A stretch of DNA of 64,000 nt from Candidatus Rifleibacteriota bacterium (lineage in GTDB: Bacteria > Muiribacteriota > Ozemobacteria > Ozemobacterales > Ozemobacteraceae). The DNA is taken from contig JADFZL010000002.1 of the NCBI GenBank assembly GCA_015232575.1, positions 62,001 to 126,000 of the forward strand, written 5' to 3'. The stretch's first letter is position 1. The number at the start of each line of letters is the position of its first letter. Below are positions 17,054 through 27,400 of this stretch, piece after piece. The notes under the pieces are model-generated. The model was not told the DNA's origin and did not search any database. It saw only the letters and a program-made list of their open reading frames with translations. The position numbers were made by a program, and so were the translations under genes.

Positions 17054-17659
17054 ATGGCATTTACATTTTTTTTCCGAGATATTCATACTATTGAACTCAT
17101 GGTGAGTTATGTTGTTCCATTTGTTTCCGGAAGAAGTGTTGTACGAATCTGGGACGCAGGTTGTGCAATGGGACCTGAACTGTATACAATCGCGATTGCG
17201 TTTGCAGAAAAAATGGGATATTTTGCATTCAAAGGTCTGAAAATAGATGCCTCAGATCTTGATGAAAACGACACTTTTGGAAAAATAGTCATGAATGGAA
17301 TCTATTCTTCAGATGAGTTGGCGAGAATTCCCAGAGATATTTTTGAAAAATATTTTCAGCCTGCAGATGCCGATGGTTTTCATAAAATCATTGATCCGCT
17401 CAGAAATCGCATTAATTTTTATAAACATGATCTTCTTTCACTGAAACCAGTTGGCTCAGAGTATGCGCTTGTGATCTGCAAGAACGTTCTTTTGCATTTT
17501 ACGCATCAGGAAAGAGTGAATGTGATCAGGATGTTCCATGATTCGCTGTGTTCCGGTGGCTATCTGGTCATGGAACAGACACAGCCTCTTCCATCAGAAC
17601 TTGAAAGCTGTTTCGAAAAAGTTGTTACTGATGCGCAGCTCTATAAGAAGAGAAGCTGA
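17054..17659 (+). CDS. CheR-type methyltransferase domain protein, lacking the N-terminal domain
   Basis: 201 residues matching the SAM-binding domain of CheR: IWDAGCAMGPELYTIAIAFAE in the place of [25 protein letters not shown] for the motif II Asp, and LVICKNVLLHF for the FCRNVLIYF motif. The N-terminal helical CheR domain and beta-subdomain details are missing or shortened, and the Gly-Glu-Glu of motif I is Gly-Pro-Glu. A full-length CheR lies later in the cluster (28976-29845), so this copy may be a specialised or inactive paralogue. It starts 1 nt after the CheA stop, indicating coupling. Confidence 0.75.
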   Translation: MAFTFFFRDIHTIELMVSYVVPFVSGRSVVRIWDAGCAMGPELYTIAIAFAEKMGYFAFKGLKIDASDLDENDTFGKIVMNGIYSSDELARIPRDIFEKYFQPADADGFHKIIDPLRNRINFYKHDLLSLKPVGSEYALVICKNVLLHFTHQERVNVIRMFHDSLCSGGYLVMEQTQPLPSELESCFEKVVTDAQLYKKRS

Positions 17660-17662
17660 GAA

Positions 17663-18298
17663 TTGAAAGTAATCACTTTCACTTCAAATCCAAATGTTTA
17701 TTCATGTAATGCTTATCTTGTACTTGGTTCCTGGAACACAATTGATGATGTTAACACACTTGTTGACACTGGAACTGATGCCTGGTTTCTTGATCAATTG
17801 CCTGAAATAAATACAGGGGTTGGCAAAAAACCTGTTCAACAAGTTGTTCTAACCCATTGTCACTTTGATCATGCAGGCGGAATTAAGAAAATCAGGGATA
17901 AATATAAACCTGAAGTGCTTGCATACTCTACTTTTGAAGGTGCTGACCGCCACCTTAAAGGTGGTGAAACTATTCGAATGGGTGATTCTTTTTTTGAAGT
18001 CATTCATTTCCCAGGGCATTCGCAGGATTCAATATGTTTTTACTCGCAATCTGAAAAAACTTTATTTTCAGGAGATGTACAACTTTTTATCAGAACTCCT
18101 GGCGGAACGTATCTTCAGAGCTATGTAGATGTTCTCTGCAGAATTGTAGATTTTCCTATTGCCAGAATCTTTTCCGGACATGATAAACCCTATGAAGCTG
18201 ATGAATCTGAGATCAGGAAACATCTTCTGGATACTCTTGCAAACGTTAGAAACAGTGAAATTCATAAAAATAATCATGAAGGAGAAAGATATTCATGA
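17663..18298 (+). CDS. Metallo-beta-lactamase-fold protein in the chemosensory cluster
   Basis: 211 residues with a full set of metal ligands: H65-x-H67-x-D69-H70 in THCHFDHAGG, H119 in FPGHSQDS, D138 in SGDVQLF and H173 in SGHDKP. This fold covers glyoxalase II-like hydrolases and di-iron proteins. An MBL-fold di-iron protein (ODP of Treponema) acts as an oxygen/iron sensor in chemotaxis, and its place here between cheR-like and receptor genes makes a sensory role possible, though a hydrolase is equally possible. The start is TTG 17663, 3 nt after the preceding stop. Its stop overlaps the next ATG (ATGA). Confidence 0.8.
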   Translation: MKVITFTSNPNVYSCNAYLVLGSWNTIDDVNTLVDTGTDAWFLDQLPEINTGVGKKPVQQVVLTHCHFDHAGGIKKIRDKYKPEVLAYSTFEGADRHLKGGETIRMGDSFFEVIHFPGHSQDSICFYSQSEKTLFSGDVQLFIRTPGGTYLQSYVDVLCRIVDFPIARIFSGHDKPYEADESEIRKHLLDTLANVRNSEIHKNNHEGERYS

Positions 18299-19791
18299 AA
18301 GTTCGTTGGTTACTGATTTTAAGCTTTGTTCTGCTTTTTACTGCTGCATATCTTATTAATCAAAATAAAGATGAATTCAAAACTGCTTTTCTGGAAGTCA
18401 GCAGGAATGCAGAGTCTGTTTTTCCTGAAGCTGGAAAAAGAATCAATAGTTCTCATGCTGCTTTTTCTGAACTTGCTGCTGCTGAAAGCTCTTTTCTTAT
18501 AAATCTTCCGGAAAATCAGGAACAATTGAAATCTGATATGTCTGAACTGCGCTCGTGTTCAGAAAAACTTAAAGATGCCCTTAAACAATGCAGAGACTTA
18601 TTAAGTGAATCAAAACTTGATGTTTATGCTTTTGAAAGTTTGAATAAATTAGTTGAAAAACATTTTTCAGAAATTTCTTCCCTTGAAGTATATGCCTCAG
18701 AAAAAATCAGGCTGAATGAAGATTACAAGCGTGAAAAAGAATCCTGCGCTGCTTTTGAAAATGCCGTTGAAGTAAAATGTGCCCTGAACGAATCGTACTA
18801 TTTGCGCATATCCGATTTCGAAAAAAATGTCAAGAATAAAAATACTGACTTGCTTGAAAAAATTCAGGAAATTAATGAGGAATTTGCAAAAGCAGCCAAT
18901 AATATCGGTGACCTTCAACAGAAATTCATTCAGAAAAGTTCAGTAAAAATATCTGAACTATCATCTGCAGATTATTCCTACTCATGGATATTGATTTTGA
19001 TTATTTCTCTGATGCTGATTATTGTGTTCTTCGTGCACAAATTTTCCGTAAACAGCTTAAGATTATTTATTGAAGAGGCTGAATCTAATATTCAGAAAGG
19101 CAAAATCTCTCTCAATGTGTCCAATGATAATGTTTATCCAGATTTTTTACCTCATGCGGCAGTTCTGAATAAGAATTTTTCTGCTTATGGAAAAATTCTG
19201 CATGGATTGTCTGGCCAGATAAATTCGCTTATATCGGGAAATTTTGAATCTTCTTCACTTAAAGATCAGAATGGCGAAATATCACAAATAGGTAATAAAC
19301 TGCTCTCAGCAGATTCGAACCTGATTACTCTGGAAAAAAGCCTTACAGAACTTTCAGAATTATGCCTTGAAGGAAAATTCGCAGAGAGTGATTTTTCCAG
19401 TAAAAATCTGGACGGAAGATTCCTTGGAATGGCTGATAAAATCATGCAGATGAAAGAATTTATGGAAAAATTTCCTGATATGTTTTCTTTCCCGATTTTT
19501 GTACTTGATAATAATTTATGTTTTGTATATTCTAATAAAGTGTTCAGTACTTTCTTTGGAACAACCAGGGGGGGAGTTTCAGGAAAAAAGTATAATTCGC
19601 TGATCAAGCCTTCAGAGGCTTCAAACAGTGATGACTGTCCGGTGAAAAAAGTATTTCAAAGAAAAAATCCAGCGTGTGTTAAAACTGATTTGCTTGTTCA
19701 GGGAAAAGTTATTTCTGTACGATTTGGTGCAGTTCCTTTAAAAAACTCATCTGGTGAGCTGTCTGGAATCTTGTGTTATGTTACAGATTGA
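18295..19791 (+). CDS. Membrane sensor with C-terminal PAS domain, no MCP signalling tip
   Basis: 498 residues: a TM helix at the N-terminus (about 5-20), an extracytoplasmic helical region rich in Glu/Lys (about 25-225), a second TM (about 227-245), HAMP-like linker helices, and a PAS-like domain (about 395-498; PIFVLDNNLCFVYSNKVFS ... ISVRFGAVPLKNSSGELSGI). The PAS resembles the one inside the chemoreceptor at 24456-28979, down to the [21 protein letters not shown] strand and nearby Cys residues. It resembles a chemoreceptor cut off before the signalling hairpin, so it cannot drive CheA directly. It might form mixed assemblies with the receptors or modulate the MBL protein, with which it overlaps by 4 nt. 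Confidence 0.75.
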   Translation: MKVRWLLILSFVLLFTAAYLINQNKDEFKTAFLEVSRNAESVFPEAGKRINSSHAAFSELAAAESSFLINLPENQEQLKSDMSELRSCSEKLKDALKQCRDLLSESKLDVYAFESLNKLVEKHFSEISSLEVYASEKIRLNEDYKREKESCAAFENAVEVKCALNESYYLRISDFEKNVKNKNTDLLEKIQEINEEFAKAANNIGDLQQKFIQKSSVKISELSSADYSYSWILILIISLMLIIVFFVHKFSVNSLRLFIEEAESNIQKGKISLNVSNDNVYPDFLPHAAVLNKNFSAYGKILHGLSGQINSLISGNFESSSLKDQNGEISQIGNKLLSADSNLITLEKSLTELSELCLEGKFAESDFSSKNLDGRFLGMADKIMQMKEFMEKFPDMFSFPIFVLDNNLCFVYSNKVFSTFFGTTRGGVSGKKYNSLIKPSEASNSDDCPVKKVFQRKNPACVKTDLLVQGKVISVRFGAVPLKNSSGELSGILCYVTD

Positions 19792-19813
19792 AAAGAATTT
19801 CACAGGAGGTGTG

Positions 19814-19879
19814 ATGCAGGGGTTATCGAGAATGCAGGCTTACATTGGATTATCGATTCGAACAAAGGAGAGAAAATGA
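19814..19879 (+). CDS. Possible 21-residue leader peptide coupled to cheW
   Basis: A short frame MQGLSRMQAYIGLSIRTKER-K begins behind a strong AGGAGG (spacing 4 nt) and stops at a TGA that overlaps the cheW start (ATGA, 19876-19879). The overlap and strong ribosome-binding site suggest translational coupling to cheW. The peptide itself has no recognisable domain. It may simply be chance. Confidence 0.35.
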   Translation: MQGLSRMQAYIGLSIRTKERK

Positions 19880-20406
19880 GCGTTTCATCAATTACAAAAA
19901 CAACTCAGTATCTGACGTTCAAACTTGGCGATGAAATATTCGGAGTTGACGTAGCTCAGGTTCGTGAAATTCTTGATTTTACGACCGTTACGAAAGTTCC
20001 GCAGACGCCGGAGTTTATGAGAGGTGTTATCAATCTTCGCGGTAGTGTTGTTCCGGTGGTTGACATGCGACTGAAATTCGGAATGAATAAGACCGAAAAA
20101 TCGGTGAACACATGCATCGTTGTTGTTGAAGTTGCTCTTGAGACCGAAACTTTGATAATCGGAGCACTCGCAGATTCAGTTCAGGAAGTTATCGAACTTG
20201 AACCAAACCAGATTGAGCCGCCTCCCAAAATTGGGAATCGACTCAAAGTTGAATTTCTCAAAGGAATGGGCAAGAGAGATGAGGCTTTTATCATGATTCT
20301 TGACATTGACAGGGTCTTTTCTGCATCTGAAATCGCTGCCGTACAGGGTGCCCAGCAGGAAAGCATAAATCTTGATCTTGGTGATGAAGGTCAGGCGAAG
20401 CATTGA
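19876..20406 (+). CDS. cheW: Chemotaxis coupling protein CheW
   Basis: 176 residues with the CheW fold: YLTFKLGDEIFGVDVAQVRE, then RGVINLRGSVVPVVDMR, containing the conserved NLRG-x-V-x-P receptor-contact motif, and a C-terminal FLKGMGKRDEAFIMILDIDR strand. It links chemoreceptors to CheA P5 at the inner face of the membrane. The last 25 residues (QGAQQESINLDLGDEGQAKH) are an extra acidic tail. GGAGAG precedes the ATG, and a small upstream frame ends in the start codon. Confidence 0.96.
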   Translation: MSVSSITKTTQYLTFKLGDEIFGVDVAQVREILDFTTVTKVPQTPEFMRGVINLRGSVVPVVDMRLKFGMNKTEKSVNTCIVVVEVALETETLIIGALADSVQEVIELEPNQIEPPPKIGNRLKVEFLKGMGKRDEAFIMILDIDRVFSASEIAAVQGAQQESINLDLGDEGQAKH

Positions 20407-20455
20407 GCGGAAACGATTTTTTTGGGGTTAGAAAAATATAGATGGAGGAATGTTA

Positions 20456-23400
20456 ATGAAGTTAGCCGGGAAAATTTACAGTGGTATGGCGGTGCTTGTA
20501 GTCATTGCATTGTTGGTTGGCTGGTTTGGATATCGCGGCTTGAACCAACTTGGGCATGAGCTTGATGAAATAGCCAAAGTTAGAATGCCAAGTCTGGACG
20601 GTTTGAATTTGATTTTTGAAGCTAAGACAGCTGCAAAGGCAGCAGAAAGAACTCTTTTGCAGGATAATCTTGATCCTTCAGTAGTAAAAGATCAGCAGAA
20701 CAGAATTAGTGCTATAATGGCTAGTGCAGAAAAAGGCTGGAAGATTTACGAACCTTTGCCACAAACCAAAGAAGAGGAAGTTGTCTGGAAAAAATTTGTT
20801 CCGGAATATGAAAACTGGAAAAAGAAATATAACAATTTAACTGAGTCTATTTTTGAAGTTCACAGAAAAAAGGATTATGCCGCTCTTGCATCGCTTGCAG
20901 CATTGAGTATGGGTGAAGTTGCTGATGCATTCGACGCATCAGAGAAGTTGATGGAGGAATTACTGGAAATCAATGAAAAAGCTGCGGCAGAATCTGCAAA
21001 ATCAGGAGAAGAGGCTTTTGCTTCAGGAATTCGCAATCTTGGGATAGCACTTGTCTTTGCGGTTCTCTTTGGCCTTGGATTAGCTTTCTTCCTGGGTTCA
21101 AACATCAATGAAATTCTCGTAACAATGCAGAATGAAACTAAAAATCTTGTTGATGCAGCACTTGACGGAAGGCTTGATACCAGAGCCGATGTCAATAAAA
21201 TCAATTTCGAATTCCGTCCAATAGTTGAAGGTGTAAACAAAGTTCTTGATGCCGTAATAGGGCCGTTGAATGTTGCAGCAGAGTATGTAGACCGTATTTC
21301 CAAAGGCGACATTCCAAAGAAAATTACCGATACATACAAAGGCGATTTCAACGAGATTAAGAACAATCTCAACGGATGTATTGATGCAGTAAACGCACTT
21401 GTAAATGATGCCGGTATCCTGGTAAAAGCTGCAGTAGATGGAAAACTTGATACACGTGCCGATGCTTCCAAACATCAGGGCGATTTCAGAAAAGTAGTTG
21501 ATGGTGTAAACAAGACTCTTGATGCCGTAATCGGGCCGTTAAATGTTGCAGCAGAATATGTTGACCGCATTTCAAAAGGTGATATTCCGAAGAAAATTAC
21601 CGATACATACAATGGCGATTTCAATGAAATTAAAAACAATCTGAATCAGTGCATTGATGCTGTAAACGCACTTGTAAGTGACGCCGGATTATTATCTAAG
21701 GCCGCATTAGAGGGCAAGCTTGATACACGCGCCGATGCATCCAAGCATCAGGGCGATTTCAGAAAAGTAGTTGAAGGCGTAAACAAGACTCTTGATTCAG
21801 TAATCGGGCCGCTGAATGTAGCAGCAGAATACGTTGACCGCATTTCAAAAGGCGATATTCCGAAGAAAATTACTGATACATACAATGGTGATTTCAATGA
21901 AATCAAGAATAACCTTAACCAATGTATTGATGCAGTAAATGCACTTGTTTTTGACGCTGCAACACTTTCCAAGGCTGCTATTGAGGGGAAACTTGCAACA
22001 CGTGCTGATGCATCGAAACATCAGGGCGATTTCAAAAAAGTAGTTGAAGGTGTAAACAATACTCTTGATTCAGTAATTGGTCCGTTGAATGTGGCTGCTA
22101 AGTATGTAGACCTCATTTCAAAGGGTGATATTCCAAACAAAATTACTGACACCTATAATGGCGATTTCAATGAAATCAAGAATAACCTTAACCGATGTAT
22201 TGATGCTGTGAATGCACTTGTTAATGATGCCGGATTGCTTGCTAAGGCTGCAGTAGAAGGTAAGCTTGCAACGCGTGCTGATGCATCAAAACATCAGGGC
22301 GATTTCAGAAAAGTAGTTGAAGGCGTAAATAATACTCTTGACTCAGTAATTGGTCCGTTGAATGTGGCTGCTAAGTATGTAGACCTCATTTCAAAGGGTG
22401 ATATTCCGAAGAAAATTACTGACACCTACAATGGTGATTTCAACGAAATCAAGAATAATCTTAATCAGTGTATTGATGCAGTTAATGCACTTGTTACTGA
22501 TGCCGGATTTCTTTCCAAAGCTGCAATTGAAGGTAAGTTGGATACACGTGCTGATGCATCGAAACACCAGGGCGATTTCCGAAAAGTAGTTGAAGGGGTA
22601 AATAATACTCTTGATTCAGTAATTGGGCCGTTAAATGTTGCAGCAGAGTATGTTGACCGTATCTCAAAAGGTGATATTCCGAAGAAAATCACTGACAACT
22701 ACAATGGCGACTTCAACGAAATCAAGAATAATCTTAATCAGTGTATTGATGCAGTAAATGCGCTTGTTGATGATGCTGGAACACTTGTTAAGGCAGCAGT
22801 AGAAGGTAAGCTTGCAACTCGTGCTGATGCATCGAAACATCAGGGCGATTTCCGGAAGGTTGTCGATGGTGTTAATAAGACTCTTGATGCAGTAATTGGG
22901 CCGTTAAAAGTCGCAGCAGATTACGTCGATCGCATCTCAAAGGGCGATATTCCGAAGAAAATCACCGACAACTACAATGGTGACTTCAATGAAATCAAAA
23001 ACAATCTGAATAGGTGTATTGATGCAGTGAATGCGCTTGTTGATGATGCTGGAACACTTGTTAAGGCAGCAGTAGAAGGTAAGCTTGCAACTCGTGCTGA
23101 TGCATCGAAACATCAGGGCGATTTCCGTAAGGTTGTCGATGGCGTTAATAAAACCCTTGATGCGGTAATAGGGCCGTTGAACGTGGCAGCAGAATATGTT
23201 GACCGCATTTCCAAGGGCGATGTTCCGGCAAAGATTTCTGATACATACTACGGTGACTTTAATCAGATAAAAAACAATCTGAATGTTCTTATTGATGCAA
23301 TGGATGTTATCACAGATGCCGCAAAGGATATTGCAAAGGGAAATCTTACTGTTGATATCAGAGAAAGATCTCCTGAAGATGAATTGATGCGTGCATTAGC

Positions 23401-24352
23401 TGCAATGATTAAAAAGCTCTCCGAAGTGGTTATTAACGTGAAATCAGCTTCAGAACAGGTTGCAACTGGAAGTATTGAAACCAGTTCAAGTGCTCAGACA
23501 TTATCTCAGGGCGCTACCGAACAGGCTTCTGCTGCAGAAGAAGCGTCGTCATCCATGGAAGAAATGTCTTCAAATATTCAGCAGAATGCTGATAATGCTT
23601 CCCAGACGGAAAAAATCGCTGTTAAGGCAGCCGAAGATGCAAGACAGGGTGGCAAGGCAGTTGCTGAAACTGTTGCTGCAATGAATGAAATTGCCAGCAA
23701 AATTGCTATCATTGAAGAAATAGCCAGACAGACCAATCTTCTTGCTCTTAACGCTGCTATTGAAGCTGCCAGAGCCGGAGAACACGGCAAGGGATTTGCC
23801 GTAGTCGCTTCTGAAGTAAGAAAACTTGCTGAAAGAAGCCAGTTAGCTGCTGGTGAAATCAGAAAGTTGTCTGCATCAAGTGTTGAAATTGCAGGAAAAG
23901 CAGGCGAAATGCTTGCGAAGATTGTTCCTGACATTCAGAAAACCGCCGAACTTATTCAGGAAATAAGCGCTGCGTGTAAAGAACAGAACACTGGTGCCGA
24001 ACAGATCAATAAGGCAATTCAGCAGCTTGACCAGGTCATTCAGCAGAATGCCGGCGCATCAGAAGAACTTGCTTCGACATCAGAAGAAATGACTTCTCAG
24101 GCAGAGCAGTTGAAGTCTGTAATCTCATTCTTCAGAGTTGATTCGAGCCAGACAGCATCTGCTATGATTGCTTCTACTCCAAGACCTCCGGTAAGACATC
24201 ATGATACTGGTATGGCTCAAAAAGCAAAACCGGCAGCAAAGCATGAAGCTCCAAAACCCAAAAAAGCCCCGACTCAGGGAAAAAGCGGTGGAATATCGAT
24301 AGATATGGGCGAAGGTGCTGACAGAACTGATGGTGAATTCGAAAAGTTCTAA
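20456..24352 (+). CDS. Giant methyl-accepting chemotaxis protein with tandem HAMP repeats
   Basis: 1298-residue chemoreceptor. TM1 (about 8-27) and TM2 (about 195-214) flank a four-helix-bundle type ligand domain. Then comes a run of seven full 91-residue units (bases 21245-23155) plus partial units at both ends; each has two HAMP-like modules ([12 protein letters not shown]... and [20 protein letters not shown]). The C-terminal signalling hairpin carries the universal tip [20 protein letters not shown] and [18 protein letters not shown], with many Q/E pairs for methylation. A Pro/Lys-rich tail of about 60 residues follows. Most receptors have one or two HAMPs. ATG 20456 was chosen for its spacing to GGAGG (7 nt). 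A strong terminator follows at 24359. Confidence 0.96.
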   Translation: MKLAGKIYSGMAVLVVIALLVGWFGYRGLNQLGHELDEIAKVRMPSLDGLNLIFEAKTAAKAAERTLLQDNLDPSVVKDQQNRISAIMASAEKGWKIYEPLPQTKEEEVVWKKFVPEYENWKKKYNNLTESIFEVHRKKDYAALASLAALSMGEVADAFDASEKLMEELLEINEKAAAESAKSGEEAFASGIRNLGIALVFAVLFGLGLAFFLGSNINEILVTMQNETKNLVDAALDGRLDTRADVNKINFEFRPIVEGVNKVLDAVIGPLNVAAEYVDRISKGDIPKKITDTYKGDFNEIKNNLNGCIDAVNALVNDAGILVKAAVDGKLDTRADASKHQGDFRKVVDGVNKTLDAVIGPLNVAAEYVDRISKGDIPKKITDTYNGDFNEIKNNLNQCIDAVNALVSDAGLLSKAALEGKLDTRADASKHQGDFRKVVEGVNKTLDSVIGPLNVAAEYVDRISKGDIPKKITDTYNGDFNEIKNNLNQCIDAVNALVFDAATLSKAAIEGKLATRADASKHQGDFKKVVEGVNNTLDSVIGPLNVAAKYVDLISKGDIPNKITDTYNGDFNEIKNNLNRCIDAVNALVNDAGLLAKAAVEGKLATRADASKHQGDFRKVVEGVNNTLDSVIGPLNVAAKYVDLISKGDIPKKITDTYNGDFNEIKNNLNQCIDAVNALVTDAGFLSKAAIEGKLDTRADASKHQGDFRKVVEGVNNTLDSVIGPLNVAAEYVDRISKGDIPKKITDNYNGDFNEIKNNLNQCIDAVNALVDDAGTLVKAAVEGKLATRADASKHQGDFRKVVDGVNKTLDAVIGPLKVAADYVDRISKGDIPKKITDNYNGDFNEIKNNLNRCIDAVNALVDDAGTLVKAAVEGKLATRADASKHQGDFRKVVDGVNKTLDAVIGPLNVAAEYVDRISKGDVPAKISDTYYGDFNQIKNNLNVLIDAMDVITDAAKDIAKGNLTVDIRERSPEDELMRALAAMIKKLSEVVINVKSASEQVATGSIETSSSAQTLSQGATEQASAAEEASSSMEEMSSNIQQNADNASQTEKIAVKAAEDARQGGKAVAETVAAMNEIASKIAIIEEIARQTNLLALNAAIEAARAGEHGKGFAVVASEVRKLAERSQLAAGEIRKLSASSVEIAGKAGEMLAKIVPDIQKTAELIQEISAACKEQNTGAEQINKAIQQLDQVIQQNAGASEELASTSEEMTSQAEQLKSVISFFRVDSSQTASAMIASTPRPPVRHHDTGMAQKAKPAAKHEAPKPKKAPTQGKSGGISIDMGEGADRTDGEFEKF
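21245..23155 (+). repeat. Seven tandem 273-bp repeats encoding di-HAMP units (receptor 1)
   Basis: Units begin at 21245, 21518, 21791, 22064, 22337, 22610 and 22883, each at CTTGAT-G/T-C encoding L-D-A/S-V-I-G-P-L. All are exactly 273 bp, without indels. Most amino-acid changes lie in a few positions (T/S/D/F at about 52-54, KKI/NKI). An eighth, diverged unit starts at 23156 and leads into the signalling domain. Confidence 0.95.
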
Positions 24353-24358
24353 GTGATT

Positions 24359-24394
24359 AAAAGGCAGCCAGAACTTAATATCTGGCTGCCTTTT
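24359..24394 (+). terminator. Intrinsic terminator after receptor 1
   Basis: AAAAGGCAGCCAGA pairs perfectly with TCTGGCTGCCTTTT across the loop ACTTAATA, giving a 14-bp stem ending in T residues, 7 nt after the stop codon. It separates the cheW/receptor 1 transcript from receptor 2, at least partly. Confidence 0.92.
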
Positions 24395-24455
24395 ATTGAT
24401 ATTGAATTAAAAGGATCTTTTTTACGATGGCAGTAAAAATACTGATGGAAAGGTG

Positions 24456-27400
24456 ATGAATAACATGGGAAGTCTTAAACTTGGAAAAAAAATCATTCTC
24501 ACTATTATTCTACTTGTAGCTATTTCAATTGGTTTAGGTTATAAGGGAATTTCTGTTACAAGAACTGTTGGTCTTCTTTGTACTTCAGTATCTGATGAAA
24601 ATATTCCGGTTGTCAATTTTTCTAATCAGCTTAATGCGCAATATGCAAACTTGCTTTTTGAAATGAGAGGATTTAGTTATTCAAAGGATTCCAATTTTTT
24701 TTCCAAAGTTAAAGATCAGACACAGGCGATAAAACAATCTGTAAAAGAGTTTGAAAGCCATGTTGAAAAGTATTCTTCACTTGAAAAGATCAAGGACAAT
24801 ATTAATATTTTCAGGGAAAAATTTGGTGAATATGAAAAACTTTGCGATAAAACAAACGAGTCTGTTCAAAGCCTTCTGGAAGTCAGGAAAAAGCAGGATG
24901 AAGCTGCTTCGGATTTCTTGAAGAATTCATTGTCCTTTCTTGGGAACATGAAAGAGCTTCTGGAAAAGGAAATTAACGAAACAACTTCTGCAGAAGGAGC
25001 TTCTGGACAACCCCTAATCAATGCCATGCCGGCAGTATCTGCAAAATCACTTCTTGAGCGTGTCACCAAGGTTCATGCAATAAATAATATTATTGACATT
25101 GCAAATGAGCTGCGCCTTGCTAACTGGAAAGCTCAAACTACTGATAATTATGAGAATTTAACTGCGAAATTAAAAGAGTTTGATCAGGAATTTCCTTCAA
25201 AAATCGCATACCTGAAAGGAACAGTTAGAAGAGCTGCAAATATTGAACAGCTTGAAAAAGTTGAAAGTTCAGGCAAAGTTTATTCAATTCTTTCGAAAGA
25301 ACTTCTTCAGCTGGCTGAAAAAGTTGCCGGGTATGCAAAAGAACGAATTCCATATTACCTGGCTGCAAAAAAAGCTTCAGATGATTCTGTGAAAATGGGG
25401 ATGGATGCAGCTTCTGAAAGTTCGAAAGCAAGTGTTGTCGCTCTTGTTGATGCATCAAATACAATGTGGATACAGCTTCTCTTTGCTATATTATTTGCAG
25501 TAGGACTATCCTACTTTCTTGTGAAAAATGTTGATTCGATAATTTCAGGGCTTGAAAATGCCACGAAAAATCTTATTGATTCAGCTACGAATGGTAAACT
25601 TGACATACGAGCTGACACAAACGAAATTAATTTTGAATTCCGCCCGATCGTTGAGGGGATAAATAAGCTGCTTGATGCCGTTGTAGGGCCTCTGAATGTG
25701 GCAGCAGAATACGTTGACCGAATTTCCAAAGGCGACATTCCCAAGAAAATTACTGATTCATATAAGGGTGACTTTAACGAAATCAAGAATAATCTTAACG
25801 GGTGCATAGATGCAGTCAATTCACTTATTTCTGATACCGAAATGCTCGTTTCATCAGTTGAAAATGGCAGGCTGGACTTGCGTGCAGATGTCTCAAAACA
25901 TCAGGGCGATTTCAGAAAGATCGTTTTCGGGGTGAATCAGACAATGGATATCCTTTCAGGACTGATTGATGCGCTTCCTCTTCCTGCTATGATTATTGAT
26001 GATAAAATGAGTGTCAAATACATGAACAAGGTTGCTTTGTCAATCGGAAATGCATCTCTTGAAAAAATCAGAGGTTCCAGGTGCAGTGATTATTTTAAAA
26101 CCTCAGATTGTACAAATGGTAAATGTGCCTGTGCTCGTGCAATGAGTTCCAGACAAGTTGAATCTTCTGAAACAGATGCTCATCCAAATGGTTTGAATCT
26201 GGATATTTCTTACATTGGTGTTCCTCTCAAAAACAGAGAGGGTAAAGTTGTTGGTGCATTTGAAGTAGTTACTGATCAGACAGCTGTGAAGACTGAAATG
26301 AGAAAATCCCAGAAAATTGCGAGTTTCCAGGAAAAGGAAACTGGTAAGCTGGTAGAAGGCCTTGGAAAACTTGGACGGGGTGAGATGAATTTTGCGCTGG
26401 AAGTTGCTGCGGCAGATTCTGAAACCCAGGCTCTTGCACAGATATATAGAAAGATTTATCAGTCAGTTCATGATGCAGTTAATGCGGTCAAAAATCTTGT
26501 CCATGATGCTGAAATCCTTTCAACGGCTGCAATTCAGGGGAAACTTGATACTCGTGCAGATGCATCGAAGCATCAGGGTGATTTCAGAAAAGTTGTCGAT
26601 GGCGTAAATAAGACCCTTGATGCAGTCATTGGGCCGCTGAATGTTGCTGCTGAATACGTAGATCGCATTTCAAAAGGCGATATTCCCAAGAAAATTATTG
26701 ATACCTACAATGGCGATTTTAATGAGATTAAGAACAATCTGAACCAGTGTATTGATGCAGTAAACGCACTCGTAACTGATGCTGGAACACTTGTAAAGGC
26801 AGCAGTAGAGGGCAAACTTGAGACACGTGCTGATGCATCGAAACATCAGGGCGATTTCAGAAAAGTTGTTGAAGGCGTAAATAATACTCTTGATTCAGTA
26901 ATTGGGCCGTTAAATGTTGCTGCTGAATACGTTGACCGCATTTCGAAGGGTGATATTCCGAAGAAAATTACTGACACCTACAATGGCGATTTCAATGAGA
27001 TTAAGAATAATCTGAATCAGTGCATTGATGCAGTAAATGCACTTGTAACTGATGCAGGAACACTTGTAAAGGCAGCAGTAGATGGCAAACTTGATACACG
27101 TGCTGATGCATCGAAGCATCAGGGTGACTTCAGAAAAGTAGTTGATGGTGTAAACAAAACTCTTGATTCTGTAATCGGGCCGTTGAATGTTGCTGCTGAA
27201 TACGTTGATCGTATTTCAAAGGGTGATATTCCAAACAAAATTACTGACACCTACAATGGTGATTTCAACGAAATAAAGAATAATCTTAACCGATGTGTTG
27301 ATGCAGTGAATGCACTCGTTGGCGATGCCGCCCTGCTTTCTAAAGCTGCAATTGAAGGAAAGTTGGATACACGTGCAGATGCTTCGAAGCATCAGGGTGA

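Noticed and set aside
21245..23155. Direct repeats as a CRISPR array
   Set aside because: 273-bp units are coding HAMP modules without spacers.
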